Source: CAWAQA01 sp963784065
Lineage (GTDB): Bacteria; Acidobacteriota; Vicinamibacteria; Vicinamibacterales; UBA2999
Assembly: GCA_963784065.1 (NCBI GenBank)
Contig: CAWAQA010000003.1
Location: forward strand, 434,001 to 498,000
Length of the DNA stretch: 64,000 nucleotides
Direction of reading: 5' to 3'
Shown here: positions 55,132 to 64,000 of the stretch, piece by piece
Numbering within the stretch: the stretch's first letter is position 1
How the letters are laid out: the number at the start of each line of letters is the position of its first letter
Notes under the pieces: model-generated
What the model saw: only the letters and a program-made list of their open reading frames with translations
What the model was told of the DNA's origin: nothing
The model's database searches: none
Program-made: the position numbers and the translations under genes

Positions 55132-56364
55132 ATGGCCACTGCAGTGCGGTTGCACAAGACGGTCGGCGTGAAGGTCGGGAATATCCTGGTCGGCGGCGGC
55201 GCGCCGGTGGTTGTCCAGTCGATGACCATGACCGACACCGCGGACGCCGCGGCCACGGCCCAGCAGTGCATCGAACTGGCCGAGGCTGGATCGGAGCTCG
55301 TGCGCGTCACCGTCAACGTGCCCGAGGCGGCGGCTGCCGTTCCCGAGATCAAGCAGCGCATGCTCGACGCCGGCTGTGCCGCCCCGCTCATCGGAGACTT
55401 CCATTACAACGGCCATCTGCTGCTGGCGCGATACCCGGCCTGCGCCGCCGCGCTCGACAAGTACCGCATCAATCCCGGCAACGTCGGCACCGGCCGGCGG
55501 AGAGACGAGCAGTTCGCCACCATCTGCAAGGTGGCCATCGACCACAACAAGCCGGTCCGCATCGGCGTCAACGGCGGCTCGCTGAACCAGGAGCTCGTGA
55601 TCGCCAGGATGCAGGAGAACACCGATCGCAATCTCGGCCGGACGTCCGAGGAGATCCTCAACGAGTGCATGGTCATCTCCGCGGTGGACTCGACCGGGCT
55701 GGCGCTCGAGACCGGCCTTCGCACCGACCAGATCATCATCTCGTGCAAGGTGTCGCGGCCGCGTGACCTCATCGCCATCTACCGTGACCTCGCGCGCAAG
55801 ACGGAGCAGCCGCTGCACCTCGGCCTCACCGAGGCGGGCATGGGCACCAAGGGGCTCGTGTGGTCGTCGTCGGCCATGGGCATCCTCCTCAACGAAGGCA
55901 TCGGCGACACGATCCGCGTGTCGCTGACGCCGCGCCCGGGCGGCGACCGGCGCGAAGAGGTCTACGCCGCGTGCGAGTTGCTCCAGGCGCTTGGCCTTCG
56001 CGCCTTCGCGCCGAGCGTCACGGCCTGTCCGGGCTGCGGCCGCACCACGAGCGCGACGTTTCAGGAGCTCGCCGAGCGCACGCAGGAGTACATCCGCGCG
56101 CAAATGCCGGACTGGAAGAAGAGATACGCAGGCGTCGAGACGCTGACGCTCGCCGTCATGGGCTGCGTGGTCAACGGACCAGGCGAATCGAAGGCGGCCA
56201 ACATCGGCATCAGCCTCCCCGGCACGGGAGAGGCGCCACACTGTCCCGTCTACATCGACGGCGAGCACTTCACGACGCTCCGCGGCACCTACGAAGAGCT
56301 CGCCGCGTCATTTCGCAGCCTCGTAGACAATTACGTCGCCACTCGATACGCCGCACGATCCTGA
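55132..56364 (+). CDS. ispG: 4-hydroxy-3-methylbut-2-enyl-diphosphate synthase
   Basis: 410 residues, intact. N-terminal TIM barrel (VKVGNILVGGGAPVVVQSMT, GVNGGSLNQEL, GLTEAGMGTKGLVWSSSAMG) and the C-terminal 4Fe-4S domain with Cys299 and Cys302 (TACPGCGRTTSATFQEL) and Cys345 (VMGCVVNGPGESKAANIGI). It is the penultimate enzyme of the methylerythritol phosphate isoprenoid pathway and needs ferredoxin or flavodoxin. Confidence 0.96.
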   Translation: MATAVRLHKTVGVKVGNILVGGGAPVVVQSMTMTDTADAAATAQQCIELAEAGSELVRVTVNVPEAAAAVPEIKQRMLDAGCAAPLIGDFHYNGHLLLARYPACAAALDKYRINPGNVGTGRRRDEQFATICKVAIDHNKPVRIGVNGGSLNQELVIARMQENTDRNLGRTSEEILNECMVISAVDSTGLALETGLRTDQIIISCKVSRPRDLIAIYRDLARKTEQPLHLGLTEAGMGTKGLVWSSSAMGILLNEGIGDTIRVSLTPRPGGDRREEVYAACELLQALGLRAFAPSVTACPGCGRTTSATFQELAERTQEYIRAQMPDWKKRYAGVETLTLAVMGCVVNGPGESKAANIGISLPGTGEAPHCPVYIDGEHFTTLRGTYEELAASFRSLVDNYVATRYAARS

Positions 56365-56376
56365 TCGTTTCAGAGC

Positions 56377-57147
56377 ATGCTGCTCGTCCTGAAGCTGGTA
56401 CTGGTGCCGTCGCTTGTTGCGGCGGCGACGCTCGCCGCGCAGCGGTGGGGGCCACGCATTGGCGGGTGGTTTACGGCGCTGCCCATCGTCGGAGGGCCGG
56501 TGCTGTGTTTCTACGCCGTCGAACAGGGTGAGCAGTTCGCATCGGATGCGGCGCGGTCGGCGCTTGCGGGGCTGGGTGCGGTCGCGGCCTTTTGCGCCGC
56601 CTATGCATGGGCTTCGCGTCGAATGGGCTGGCAGGTCACGGCGTTGCTCGCCACGCTCGTCTTCGCCGCGGCCACGGCGGCGTTGCACGTGGCCGGGCCC
56701 GGAATGGCCGGCAGCATTCTGCTGGCTGTCGGCGGAATCGCGCTTGCCGGGCGGACGATTCCGGTTCCTGGCGCTGCGTCACCTCCGCGCGCGCCGGGCG
56801 GAGCGCTCGCCATTCGCATGGCCGCGACGGCCACGCTGGTCGTGACGCTCACCCTGCTGGCCGGCGGTCTGGGGCCGCGACTGAGCGGCCTGCTGACCGT
56901 GTTTCCGGTCGCGACCGGCATCATGGCGTCGTTCACGCACGCGCAGCAGGGTCCGCACGCCGTGCTGACGTTCTTTCGCGGCTACCTTCCCGCCCTCAAT
57001 GCGTTCGCGCTGTTTTGCCTGGTGCTCGCGGTCGCGTTCGTACCGCTCGGGTGGGCCGGCGCGCTCGCCGTCGCGCTGTCAGCGCAGCTCTCGGCTCACG
57101 GCGCGCTCCTGTGGACGATGCACGCGTCCGGCAATCCGAACGGCTAG
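56377..57147 (+). CDS. Multi-span membrane protein of unknown function
   Basis: 256 residues from ATG 56377, about eight membrane helices. The two halves resemble each other: QRWGPRIGGWFTALPIVGGP near the start and GLGPRLSGLLTVFPVATGIM near the end, each with the P-x-x-x-G-W/L-x-x-x-x-P turn, suggesting an internal duplication. No transport family is assigned. It lies 13 bp after ispG and its stop overlaps the convergent topoisomerase gene by 4 bp. Confidence 0.7.
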   Translation: MLLVLKLVLVPSLVAAATLAAQRWGPRIGGWFTALPIVGGPVLCFYAVEQGEQFASDAARSALAGLGAVAAFCAAYAWASRRMGWQVTALLATLVFAAATAALHVAGPGMAGSILLAVGGIALAGRTIPVPGAASPPRAPGGALAIRMAATATLVVTLTLLAGGLGPRLSGLLTVFPVATGIMASFTHAQQGPHAVLTFFRGYLPALNAFALFCLVLAVAFVPLGWAGALAVALSAQLSAHGALLWTMHASGNPNG

Positions 57148-58205
57148 GCCGCTTTCTTGAGCCGCTGCTGCAGGATGCTGAGGACCGCGACTTCGTCGGG
57201 GCGAAGCTTCGACACGATCTTCCGGACGTTGCCGCGGCGTCGCCTGGCGCCGGGCATCGAGCCGTCCATGTACGAGTCGATGATCGCTGGGTGGATGTAG
57301 GACTTGCGGCAGACCGCGCGCGTGTTCCCGAGCATGCCGGCCACGGCTTCGATCGCCTGCAGGACGTTCTTCTTCGCCTGCGCCACCGAGGCCGCTTCGT
57401 CGAACTCGCGGAGCGCCGTCGCCGCCAGGACCGTGCCCGACCAGGTGCGGAAGTCTTTCGCGGTGAAGTCTTGCCCCGTGATCTCTTTCAGGTACGCGTT
57501 GACGTCCTGCGACGTCACGTCCTGGTGCGTGCCGTCGTCGTCGATGTACTGAAAGAGCTCCTGCCCCGGCAGGTCGCGGCATTGCTTCACGATCCGCGCG
57601 AGACGCCGGTCGTTGACGTCCACGGAATGGAGCACACCGCTCTTCCCGCGGAACTCGAACTTGAGCGTCGAGCCCCTCACGTCCACGTGCTTGTTCCGCA
57701 GCGTGGTCAGGCCGAAGGACCGATTGGCCTTCGCGTACTCGTCATTGCCGACGCGGATGAGGCTCTTTTCGAGCAGCTGCACCACCGTCGCCAGGACCTT
57801 CTCACGCGGCAGACCCTGCCGGGCGAGGTCGGCCGCGGTCTGCTTGCGGATGTCCGGCAGCGCGGCGGCGAACGCCTGCATGCGGTCGTACTTGTTCTCG
57901 TCGCGGCAGGCGCGCCAGTCGGGATGATATCGATACTGCTTGCGCCCGCGCGCATCGCGGCCCGTTGCCTGCAGGTGCCCGCGCGGATCTGCACAGATCC
58001 ACACATCGGTCCACGCCGGTGGCACGGCGAGCGAACGAATGCGCTTCAACTCCGCCGCGTTGCGAACGACCTTCCCGTTCAGCCCGACGTACTTGAACCC
58101 GAGCGGCCCCATCTCGCGACGAATGCCGCGCGCGTCGTCGCACACGTACCGGAGGCCGGCTGATTTCGCCGATTCGATGGGATTCACCGCCCGGGTATTC
58201 GGCAT
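57144..58205 (-). CDS. DNA topoisomerase IB
   Basis: 353 residues, intact. Poxvirus-like type IB enzyme: LAVPPAWTDVWICADPRGHL, the Arg of GRKQYRYHPDWRACRDENKY, RSFGLTTLRNKHV, GKSGVLHSVDVNDRRLARIV, TAKDFRTWSGTVLAATAL, and the catalytic Tyr303 in VCRKSYIHPAIIDSYM. It relaxes supercoils through a 3'-phosphotyrosine intermediate. Such small enzymes are common in environmental bacteria. Confidence 0.93.
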   Translation of the reverse strand: MPNTRAVNPIESAKSAGLRYVCDDARGIRREMGPLGFKYVGLNGKVVRNAAELKRIRSLAVPPAWTDVWICADPRGHLQATGRDARGRKQYRYHPDWRACRDENKYDRMQAFAAALPDIRKQTAADLARQGLPREKVLATVVQLLEKSLIRVGNDEYAKANRSFGLTTLRNKHVDVRGSTLKFEFRGKSGVLHSVDVNDRRLARIVKQCRDLPGQELFQYIDDDGTHQDVTSQDVNAYLKEITGQDFTAKDFRTWSGTVLAATALREFDEAASVAQAKKNVLQAIEAVAGMLGNTRAVCRKSYIHPAIIDSYMDGSMPGARRRRGNVRKIVSKLRPDEVAVLSILQQRLKKAA

Positions 58206-58710
58206 TTACTGAGCTGCCTTGATTTCGAGGCCGTTGGCGACGTCCTTCACCCCTGGCGCCGCTTTCGCCAGTTGTTCGACTCGCGCCTTTTCGCCGGCGG
58301 ACACGACCTCGCCTTTGATCGTCACCATCCCGTTCACGACGTCGAACTCGATGTCGCGCTCCTTCAGCACCGGGTCGTTGTCCACGGTCCTGTTCAGCGT
58401 GTCGTCGATGTCGTCGTCGAGGTCATCGGCCGTGTCGTCGTTGAGTCCTTTCACGGTGAGCTCGTTGAGCACGCGGCCGCTCGTGCCGACGGCGGCCGAC
58501 GCCACTTCTTCCGCCCGCGTGCGGTCGCCCGTCGTGTCCACGATCCCCTTCAGATGGACGATGCTCGAGTCGTCATCGACCTCCACCTGCACGACCTGCA
58601 TGTTGGCCTGGTCGAGCGCCTTGCGAACGTTCCCTTCCGTGTCGGGTGCCCTGTGCGCACCCGGCGCCGACCGCTGCTGCGATCGCGAGTAGAGAAAGCC
58701 ACCTTGTCAT
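58206..58710 (-). CDS. BON-domain lipoprotein (one frameshift)
   Basis: About 167 residues from ATG 58710, with GGAGGT 4 nt upstream. A lipobox signal (LSLLAIAAAVGAGC) is followed, after one extra base near 58665, by an N-terminal repeat (VRKALDQANMQVVQVEVDDD, TTGDRTRAEEVASAAV). An acidic hinge (DDTADDLDDDIDD) and a second BON repeat (FDVVNGMVTIKGEVVSAGEK) follow. BON domains bind the outer membrane; OsmY-like. Only one base separates it from the topoisomerase gene stop region. Confidence 0.75.
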
Positions 58711-58748
58711 CGCCACCTCCACTCGGGCAGGTAGCAAAAACCGGGACT

Positions 58749-60009
58749 TCAGGTACGGTCGAGGCTGATCCTGGTAAGTGATGAGCCGCACGCTTCGCTG
58801 AAACGTGAGGTACGAGGCAGCCCACTGGATGAACACGAGGACGCGATTACGAAAACCGATGAGCATGAAGATGTGGAGGAACAGCCACAGAAGCCACGCG
58901 ATCGTGCCGGAAAACTCCAGGCGGCCGAGATCGGCGATCGCGGAGCCACGGCCGACGATCGCCATGTTGCCGAGGTCGCGATAGACGAAGGTCCTTGTGG
59001 GCCGTCCGGCGACGAGGTCGAGGATCATCCGGGCGGCATGGGCCGCCCCCTGCATGGCAGTCTGTGCCACACCGGGAAGCGGCTTCCCATCCTGATGAAG
59101 AAATGCGGCAGCGTCGCCGGTCACGAAGACCTCGGGATGACCGGGAATCGAGAGGTCCGGTTCAACCAGCACACGGCCGGCGCGATCCAGTGGAACACCA
59201 AGCGTTGCGACGAGCGGTGAGGCGGCGACCCCGGCAGCCCACAGGACGGTGCCCGCATCCAGGCGTTCGCTCCCGAGCCACACGCCATGGGAGTCGATCG
59301 CGGTTACGGCGACGCCCTCGCGAACGTCGATGCCGAGCCGCCGCAGCGAGGCGCGCGCCGCCGTGCGCAGCTTCTCGGGAAACGCTGAAAGAATGGTCGG
59401 GCCGGCTTCGACCAGCACGATGCGGGCACGCGATGGGTCGATCGAGCGGAATTCGTCGCGCAGTGTTTGCCGGGCAATCTCCGCAAGAGTCCCGGCCAGC
59501 TCGACGCCGGTCGGACCGCCGCCGACAAGCACGAACGTCAACAACTCCTGCTGCTTCAAGGGGTCGCGCTCGCGTTCCGCGCGCTCGAAGGCGAGCAGGA
59601 TCCGGCGACGAATCTCGAGCGCGTCCTCGAGTGTCTTGAGGCCGGGCGCGTATTGCTCCCACTCAGGGTGATTGAAGTACGCGTGACGGGCGCCGGTTCC
59701 GACGATCAGGTAGTCGTAGGCGAGTGTGGCTCCATCCTCGAGGTGGACCAGCCGCGCCACGGGATCGATGGCGTCGGCATTGCCGAGAATCACGCGCACG
59801 TTGTCCGCGTGGCGCAGGATCCAGCGAGTGGCCGACGCGATGTCACCCGGGGACAGCGTGGCCGTCGCCACCTGGTAGAGCAGCGGCTGGAAGAGGTGGT
59901 GATTGCGGCGATCCAGGAGGGTCACACGCACCGGCTTGCCGCGCAGCGCCTTCGCAGCCGAGAGCCCCGCGAATCCTCCGCCGATGATGACAACGTGTGG
60001 GAGTGACAT
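58749..60009 (-). CDS. ndh: Type II NADH dehydrogenase (one frameshift near the end)
   Basis: About 419 residues. FAD site (HVVIIGGGFAGLSAAKALRG), LLDRRNHHLFQPLLYQVATA, NAD site (LTFVLVGGGPTGVELAGTLA), GVWLGSERLDAGTVLWAAGV and the second FAD contact (VFVTGDAAAFLHQDGKPLPG). The C-terminal membrane-associated region is FSGTIAWLLWLFLHIFMLIG. It oxidises NADH with quinone without pumping protons, complementing complex I. One extra base near 58775 makes the frame run on into the BON lipoprotein gene; the natural end is RISLDRT at 58749. Confidence 0.92.
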
Positions 60010-60042
60010 TTGCCCGCCGGATAACTGTACTATTTGACTTGC

Positions 60043-60112
60043 CCGGCGGACCTGAAGGTTCGCCGCTCCGCGGTCTCGGGTTGCCTGGCGGACCTGAACG
60101 TCCGCCGCTACG
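60043..60112 (+). repeat. Two dispersed palindromic elements (copies 9 and 10) before the oxidoreductase
   Basis: CCGGCGGACCTGAAGGTTCGCCGCTCCG (60043-60070) and CCTGGCGGACCTGAACGTCCGCCGCTACG (60084-60112), in part: GGCGGACCTGAA-x-GTCCGCC with CTACG at the end. These are the clearest members of the family. Confidence 0.7.
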
Positions 60113-60123
60113 TTCCTGTAACT

Positions 60124-62224
60124 ATGAAGCCTCTGTCATTCGGTTCGGAACACACAGTCGCCACCGTCTGCCCGCTCGACTGCCCCGACTCGTGCAGCCT
60201 CGACGTGACCGTGCAGGACGGACGCGTGACCGTCATCGACGGGTCGCACCTGAATCCGGTCACCGACGGGTACATCTGCGCGAAGGTGAGGCGCTTCAGC
60301 GAACGCGTGTATGGACCGGACCGCCTTCTCTACCCGGCCGTGCGCAAAGGCGCGAAAGGATTCGCGAGCTTCGAGCGCGTCTCCTGGGACGACGCGCTCG
60401 GGAGGATTGCCGAGCGTCTGCGTGTGGCGCGCGACCAGTGGGGTGGAGAGTCGATCCTGCCTTACTCCTATGGCGGCTCGAACGGGCTGCTGACGCAGGA
60501 CACGAGTGACGCCACGCTGTTTCGCCGGCTCGGCGCATCGCGTCTCGCGCGTACGGTCTGCGCCGCGCCGACAGGCGCCGCCAACCTCGCGATGTACGGC
60601 AAGATGCCCTCGGTCACCTACGAGGACTATCCGGAGGCGCGCCTCATCATCGTGTGGGGCGCAAACCCGACTGCTTCCGGCATTCACCTGGTCCCGTACA
60701 TCCGCGAGGCGCAGCGGCGCGGCGCGAGGCTGGTGGTCGTCGATCCGCGAACGACCGCCCTGGCCCGACAGGCCGACATCCACCTTGCAGTCCGCCCAGG
60801 CACCGACCTGCCGGTGGCGTTGTCCATTCATCGCTACCTCTTCGAGGAAGGGCACGCCGACGAGGCATTTCTCGCGGCGCACACGCGCGGCGCTGAACGC
60901 CTTCGAGAGCGCGCGCGCCCGTGGACCTTCGACCGCGCCGCCGCCGAAGCCGGCGTCCCTGCCGACGCGCTGCGAAGCGTCGCCGAGCTGTATGCGGCGA
61001 CGTCGCCGGCGCTGATCCGGTGCGGGTGGGGCCAGGAGCGCAATCGTAACGGGGGGAACTCGTCCCTCGCGATCATGGCCCTGCCGGCGGTCGGCGGAAA
61101 GTTTGGCGTGCGCGGAGGCGGCTACACGATGAGCAATTCCGCATCGTGGGGAATCAACCGCGCCGCCTGGATTCCGGCGTCCGAGCCCTCGACACGGGTG
61201 GTCAACATGAACCACCTCGGTCGCGCGCTCCTCGACTACACCGATCCGCCGGTGAACGTCCTGTTCGTCTACAACAGCAACGCTGCCGTGACGACACCAG
61301 GCCAGGGTCGCGTGCTCGAGGGCCTGCAGCGCGAAGACCTCTTCACGGTTGTCTTCGACCAGGTGATGACCGACACCGCGCACTACGCCGACGTGCTGCT
61401 CCCGGCCACCACGTTCCTCGAAGGCTACGACATCGCACGCGGCTACGGGCCGATCACGCTGCGCCTTGCGCCGCCGGTGATCGAGGCGGTGGGCGAGGCG
61501 CGTTCAAACGCGGAGGTCTTTGGCGACCTCCTGCGGATGACCGGCCTGCAGGAAGACACGGACGCAAAGGGCGAGCTCGAGGAGCTGCTGGATGTGATGG
61601 CCCGGCTTCCCGCGGACATCGGCGATCAGCTGCGCGACTGCGGCGCGGCAACGCCGCCGTTCGACGGCCGGCCCATTCAGTTCCAGACGGTGTGGCCGGT
61701 GACACCGGATAAGAAGGCGGATCTCTTTCCCGCGCACCTCGACGCGGAAGCTCCGGCCGGGCTCTACGGCTACCAGCCCGATCCAGCCACGCCGGAATTC
61801 CCGCTGGCCCTCATCTCGCCCGCAAGCGAGCGCACGATCAGTTCGACGCTGGCGGAACTGTCCCGCCCGGAGGTGCGCCTCCTCATGCATCCTGACGATG
61901 CAGCGGCGCGTGCGTTGAAGGAAGGCGATTCCATCCGGGTATTCAATCGGCTCGGCGAGGTGCGCTGCAACGTCACGCTGGGCGCATGGATCCGTCGCGG
62001 GCACGGTCTCGCTGCCCAAAGGGCTCTGGCGGAAGCACACGGCCAATGGCTACACGGCCAACGTGCTCGCGCCGGACACCCTCAGCGATCTTGGGGGAGG
62101 GGCCTGTTTCAACGACACGCGCGTGCAGGTGGAGAGCGTGGCTGTCCCGGCTCCAGACTCCGGCCCGCGCTTTGCGACGGGACTGCAGACCGGAGACCGA
62201 AGACCGAAGACCGCTCCTGGCTAA
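60124..62224 (+). CDS. Molybdopterin-dependent oxidoreductase, DMSO reductase family (one frameshift)
   Basis: About 699 residues from ATG 60124. The N-terminal 4Fe-4S site is Cys16, Cys20, Cys24 (CPLDCPDSC) and Cys52 (DGYICAK). The catalytic domain includes RTVCAAPTGAANLAMYGKMP, where the Cys may ligate Mo/W, then IIVWGANPTASGIHLVPYIR, VVVDPRTTALARQADIHLAV and the C-terminal cofactor-binding ISPASERTISSTLA and HPDDAAARALKEGDSIRVFN. One extra base near 61993 precedes LPKGLWRKHTANGYTANVLA. There is no Tat signal, so it is cytosolic. Substrate unknown. The final TGDRRPKTAPG is encoded by a heptad array. Confidence 0.88.
62187..62214 (+). repeat. Heptad array encoding the end of the oxidoreductase
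   Basis: AGACCGG, AGACCGA, AGACCGA, AGACCGC, four 7-mers. The same words occur at 5462-5489, 57 kb away. Confidence 0.8.
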
Positions 62225-64000
62225 TAGGAAAAGAAGAAGATGAGATCCAGGCCGCCGCGCTCGATCCGGCGGAACTGGATGCGCTGCGTGCCGTTGGAGA
62301 CTTCCGCCATCGTCGCCTGCAGCCGCAGGAACTCGGCGATCTGGTATTCGATGGTCGCCTCGGTCGCCTGAACGTCGCCAAAGCCCTGGCGGACGCGGAA
62401 GAAGAGCTTTTCACCCACCTGCTCGCCGACGGTCACGCTTGGGCCCATGCCTTCTTCGCCCTGCGCCTGGATCTCGAACTCGTCGAGCTCGAGCGCGCCC
62501 GCGATCGATCGCGAGAGGCCCGACGTGAGGTAGCCGCCGGCCAGCGCTGTCGGCGCGCTGGGCGAGCGAGACCTGCTCGCCTTCGCCCAGCTCGTTCACC
62601 GGCGCGTTGAAGATGATCAGCGACAGGATGTCCGCCTCCTCGAGCGGCGGGTTGCTGCTGAAGCTGAGCTCCGGCATCCGCATCGTGCCCTGGACACGGA
62701 TGATCGCCTCGACGCCGGAGATGACGCGCCGCGCCCGGATGTCGATGATCGGATCGAGCTCGTCGCCGCCGGTGAGCCGGATGCGGCCGTCGCGCATGAT
62801 TTCGAAGCGGCGCCCCTGGAAGGTGTAGCTGCCGCGCACCGTGTTGACCTCGCCGCGGATCTGCACGCGACGATCGCCGGGTTCCTTGACCAGCTCGATC
62901 GCGCCGCCAACGGTGACGTTCATGTCTCCGATGTCGATGGGCGTGTTGGCCGGCCTCAGATCGGTACCGCTCAGCACCAGGTTGCTCGGGATGGCGAGTC
63001 CGAGCTTCATCGACAAGGCGTCGAAGATGCTGGGCGACTCGATGGCCGGTGCCGGACCCGCCGGAGCGGGCAGCTCCGGGTTGATCGCGGTCGCCTCGGT
63101 TGAATAGGCATCAGCGGTGGCAAGCTCGAGCACGCGCGAGACGTTGATGAACCCGTTCTCGACTTCGATGAACCCTTCGATGCGCGGCTTGCGCAGCTCG
63201 CCGGTCAGCCGGAGGGTCTTGTCGAGCTTGACGTCGGCCAGCTGGTTGTCGATCACCTCGAAATTCTCGGAGGTCACCGAGATGTCGACGGCTCCGACCG
63301 AGCGTTCGTGCATCGCGAGGGTACCGCCCACGGTCATGGGAAACCCGCGGTCGTCGAGGATCTTGAACTCGGTGATGGTGAGCCCTTCGCCGTTCAAGTC
63401 GACGCGCGTCGTCAGGCCCGGATACGCGGTGCCGAGTTCGGGGACCTCGAACGCGCCGCCCTTGATGTCGATGGCGCCGTCGAAGTGCGGGTCGTAGCCG
63501 GACCCGGTGACCTTGATATTCGCCTGCAGCGCGCCGGTCACGTTGGTCACGTACGAGCGTGAAGCCCTGGATGACGCCGAGGTCGATCTGGCTGCTGGCA
63601 ATCTCCAGGTCGATGCCTTCACCGGGCGCCGGCGTCGCATGGCCGCTCGCTTCCGGCGGCGTTGAGCGCAGCAGCGTGAGCGGGGCGTAGCCCTTCGCCG
63701 TGAGCCACGCCTGCGGCGTCTGCTGCAGGCGGACGTCGATATTCATCCCGCGGCCGGCGTAATCGACTTTGCCCGCCAGCGACTCGAACTTGAACGTGCG
63801 GAACGCGCCCTGCGCGAGCGTGAAGTCGCCTTCCACGCGCGGCGCGCTGGTTTCGCCGGTAACCGTCGCGTTCGCGCTCAGGCGGCCGGCGAGCCGCTGC
63901 TCGCCGAGCATCAGCTGATCGAGCTGCGCCACGTCGACGTTGACGGCGCGCACCTTCAGCGTCTCGCTCGGCGATCCGATCACGCCGTCGGCCTCGATCC
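62221..64000 (-). CDS. tamB: TamB-like translocation/assembly protein, 3' part (5' end outside window; two frameshifts)
   Basis: C-terminal ~590 residues of a large DUF490/TamB protein. Repeated beta strands (VEGDFTLAQGAFRTFKFESL, GAIDIKGGAFEVPELG, GELRKPRIEGFIEVENGFIN) lead to the conserved end domain: GSYTFQGRRFEIMRDGRIRL, IDIRARRVISGVEAIIRVQG, LSFSSNPPLEEADILSLIIF. The terminal segment ends GLDLIFFFSY, an aromatic C-terminus. TamB spans the periplasm and with TamA moves lipids or proteins to the outer membrane. Breaks near 63555 and 62535 are one extra base each. Its stop overlaps the oxidoreductase stop. Confidence 0.88.

Noticed and set aside
58573..60009. NDH-2 fused to the BON lipoprotein
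   Set aside because: The join depends on a single extra base near 58775, and the BON gene has its own strong ribosome binding site and lipobox signal.
60034..60123. Upstream extension of the molybdopterin oxidoreductase
   Set aside because: The extra 30 codons read through two dispersed palindromes; ATG 60124 puts the iron-sulfur cysteines at normal distance from the start.

Overview
The window is GC-rich bacterial chromosome, most likely from an Acidobacteriota genome, perhaps Vicinamibacteria (old subdivision 6). The basis is base composition, two exported VWFA proteins of the kind expanded in that phylum, an ECF sigma factor with an RCDRVVA tail, CarD, bactofilins and a long TamB. No rRNA is present, so the placement is inference. 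No prophage, IS element, CRISPR array or complete mobile unit is visible.

Layout. 1-1132: 3' half of lon. 1394-6692: glycosyltransferase-like protein, PmtA-type methyltransferase, bifunctional homocysteine methyltransferase/MTHF reductase, metallophosphoesterase, nuoI. 6825-11625: LytS/LytT-type two-component pair, signal peptidase I with a repetitive extension, cation efflux protein, two small envelope proteins. 11741-17014: AEC transporter, moaC, rex, OPT transporter, secreted Ig-like protein. 17059-22851: ECF sigma factor, VWFA protein, DUF4126 protein, plsC, carD, exported methyltransferase. 22933-25755: ATP-grasp ligase, zinc-peptidase-like protein, two small ORFs. 25971-33594: two adjacent minus-strand sets, a siroheme/sulfite (nitrite) reductase operon and a threonine operon (truncated aspartokinase, hom, thrB, thrC) with a possible attenuator leader. 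33712-35784: agmatine to putrescine pair. 35810-43779: TonB receptor, PAP2 phosphatase, CHRD protein, two histidine kinases. 44069-47461: two bactofilins around an O-methyltransferase, a degenerate receiver, small proteins and tRNA-Leu. 47737-51996: bacilliredoxin, HI0933 flavoprotein, LPRTA-tailed surface protein, VWFA protein, sortase. 52112-54634: ParA, small DNA-binding-like protein, purine permease. 54659-64000: small proteins, ispG, membrane protein, topoisomerase IB, BON lipoprotein, NDH-2, molybdopterin oxidoreductase, 3' part of tamB.

Sequence quality. About twenty-five genes, many of them housekeeping, are split by single-base shifts, nearly all of which look like one extra base. 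This looks like assembly or consensus error. Split genes are given as one feature with the approximate break positions.

Patterns beyond the genes. (1) Spacers repeatedly hold 7-bp-periodic arrays, often as facing inverted arms, which sometimes encode the last residues of the neighbouring protein. (2) A dispersed palindrome of the type GGCGGACCTGAAGGTCCGCC-CTACG sits next to stop codons. (3) Many genes have a -10-like hexamer 6-8 bp before the start codon, suggesting leaderless transcription. (4) The threonine operon is preceded by a 33-codon ORF rich in Thr, Ile and Met, then a strong terminator and a possible antiterminator pairing.
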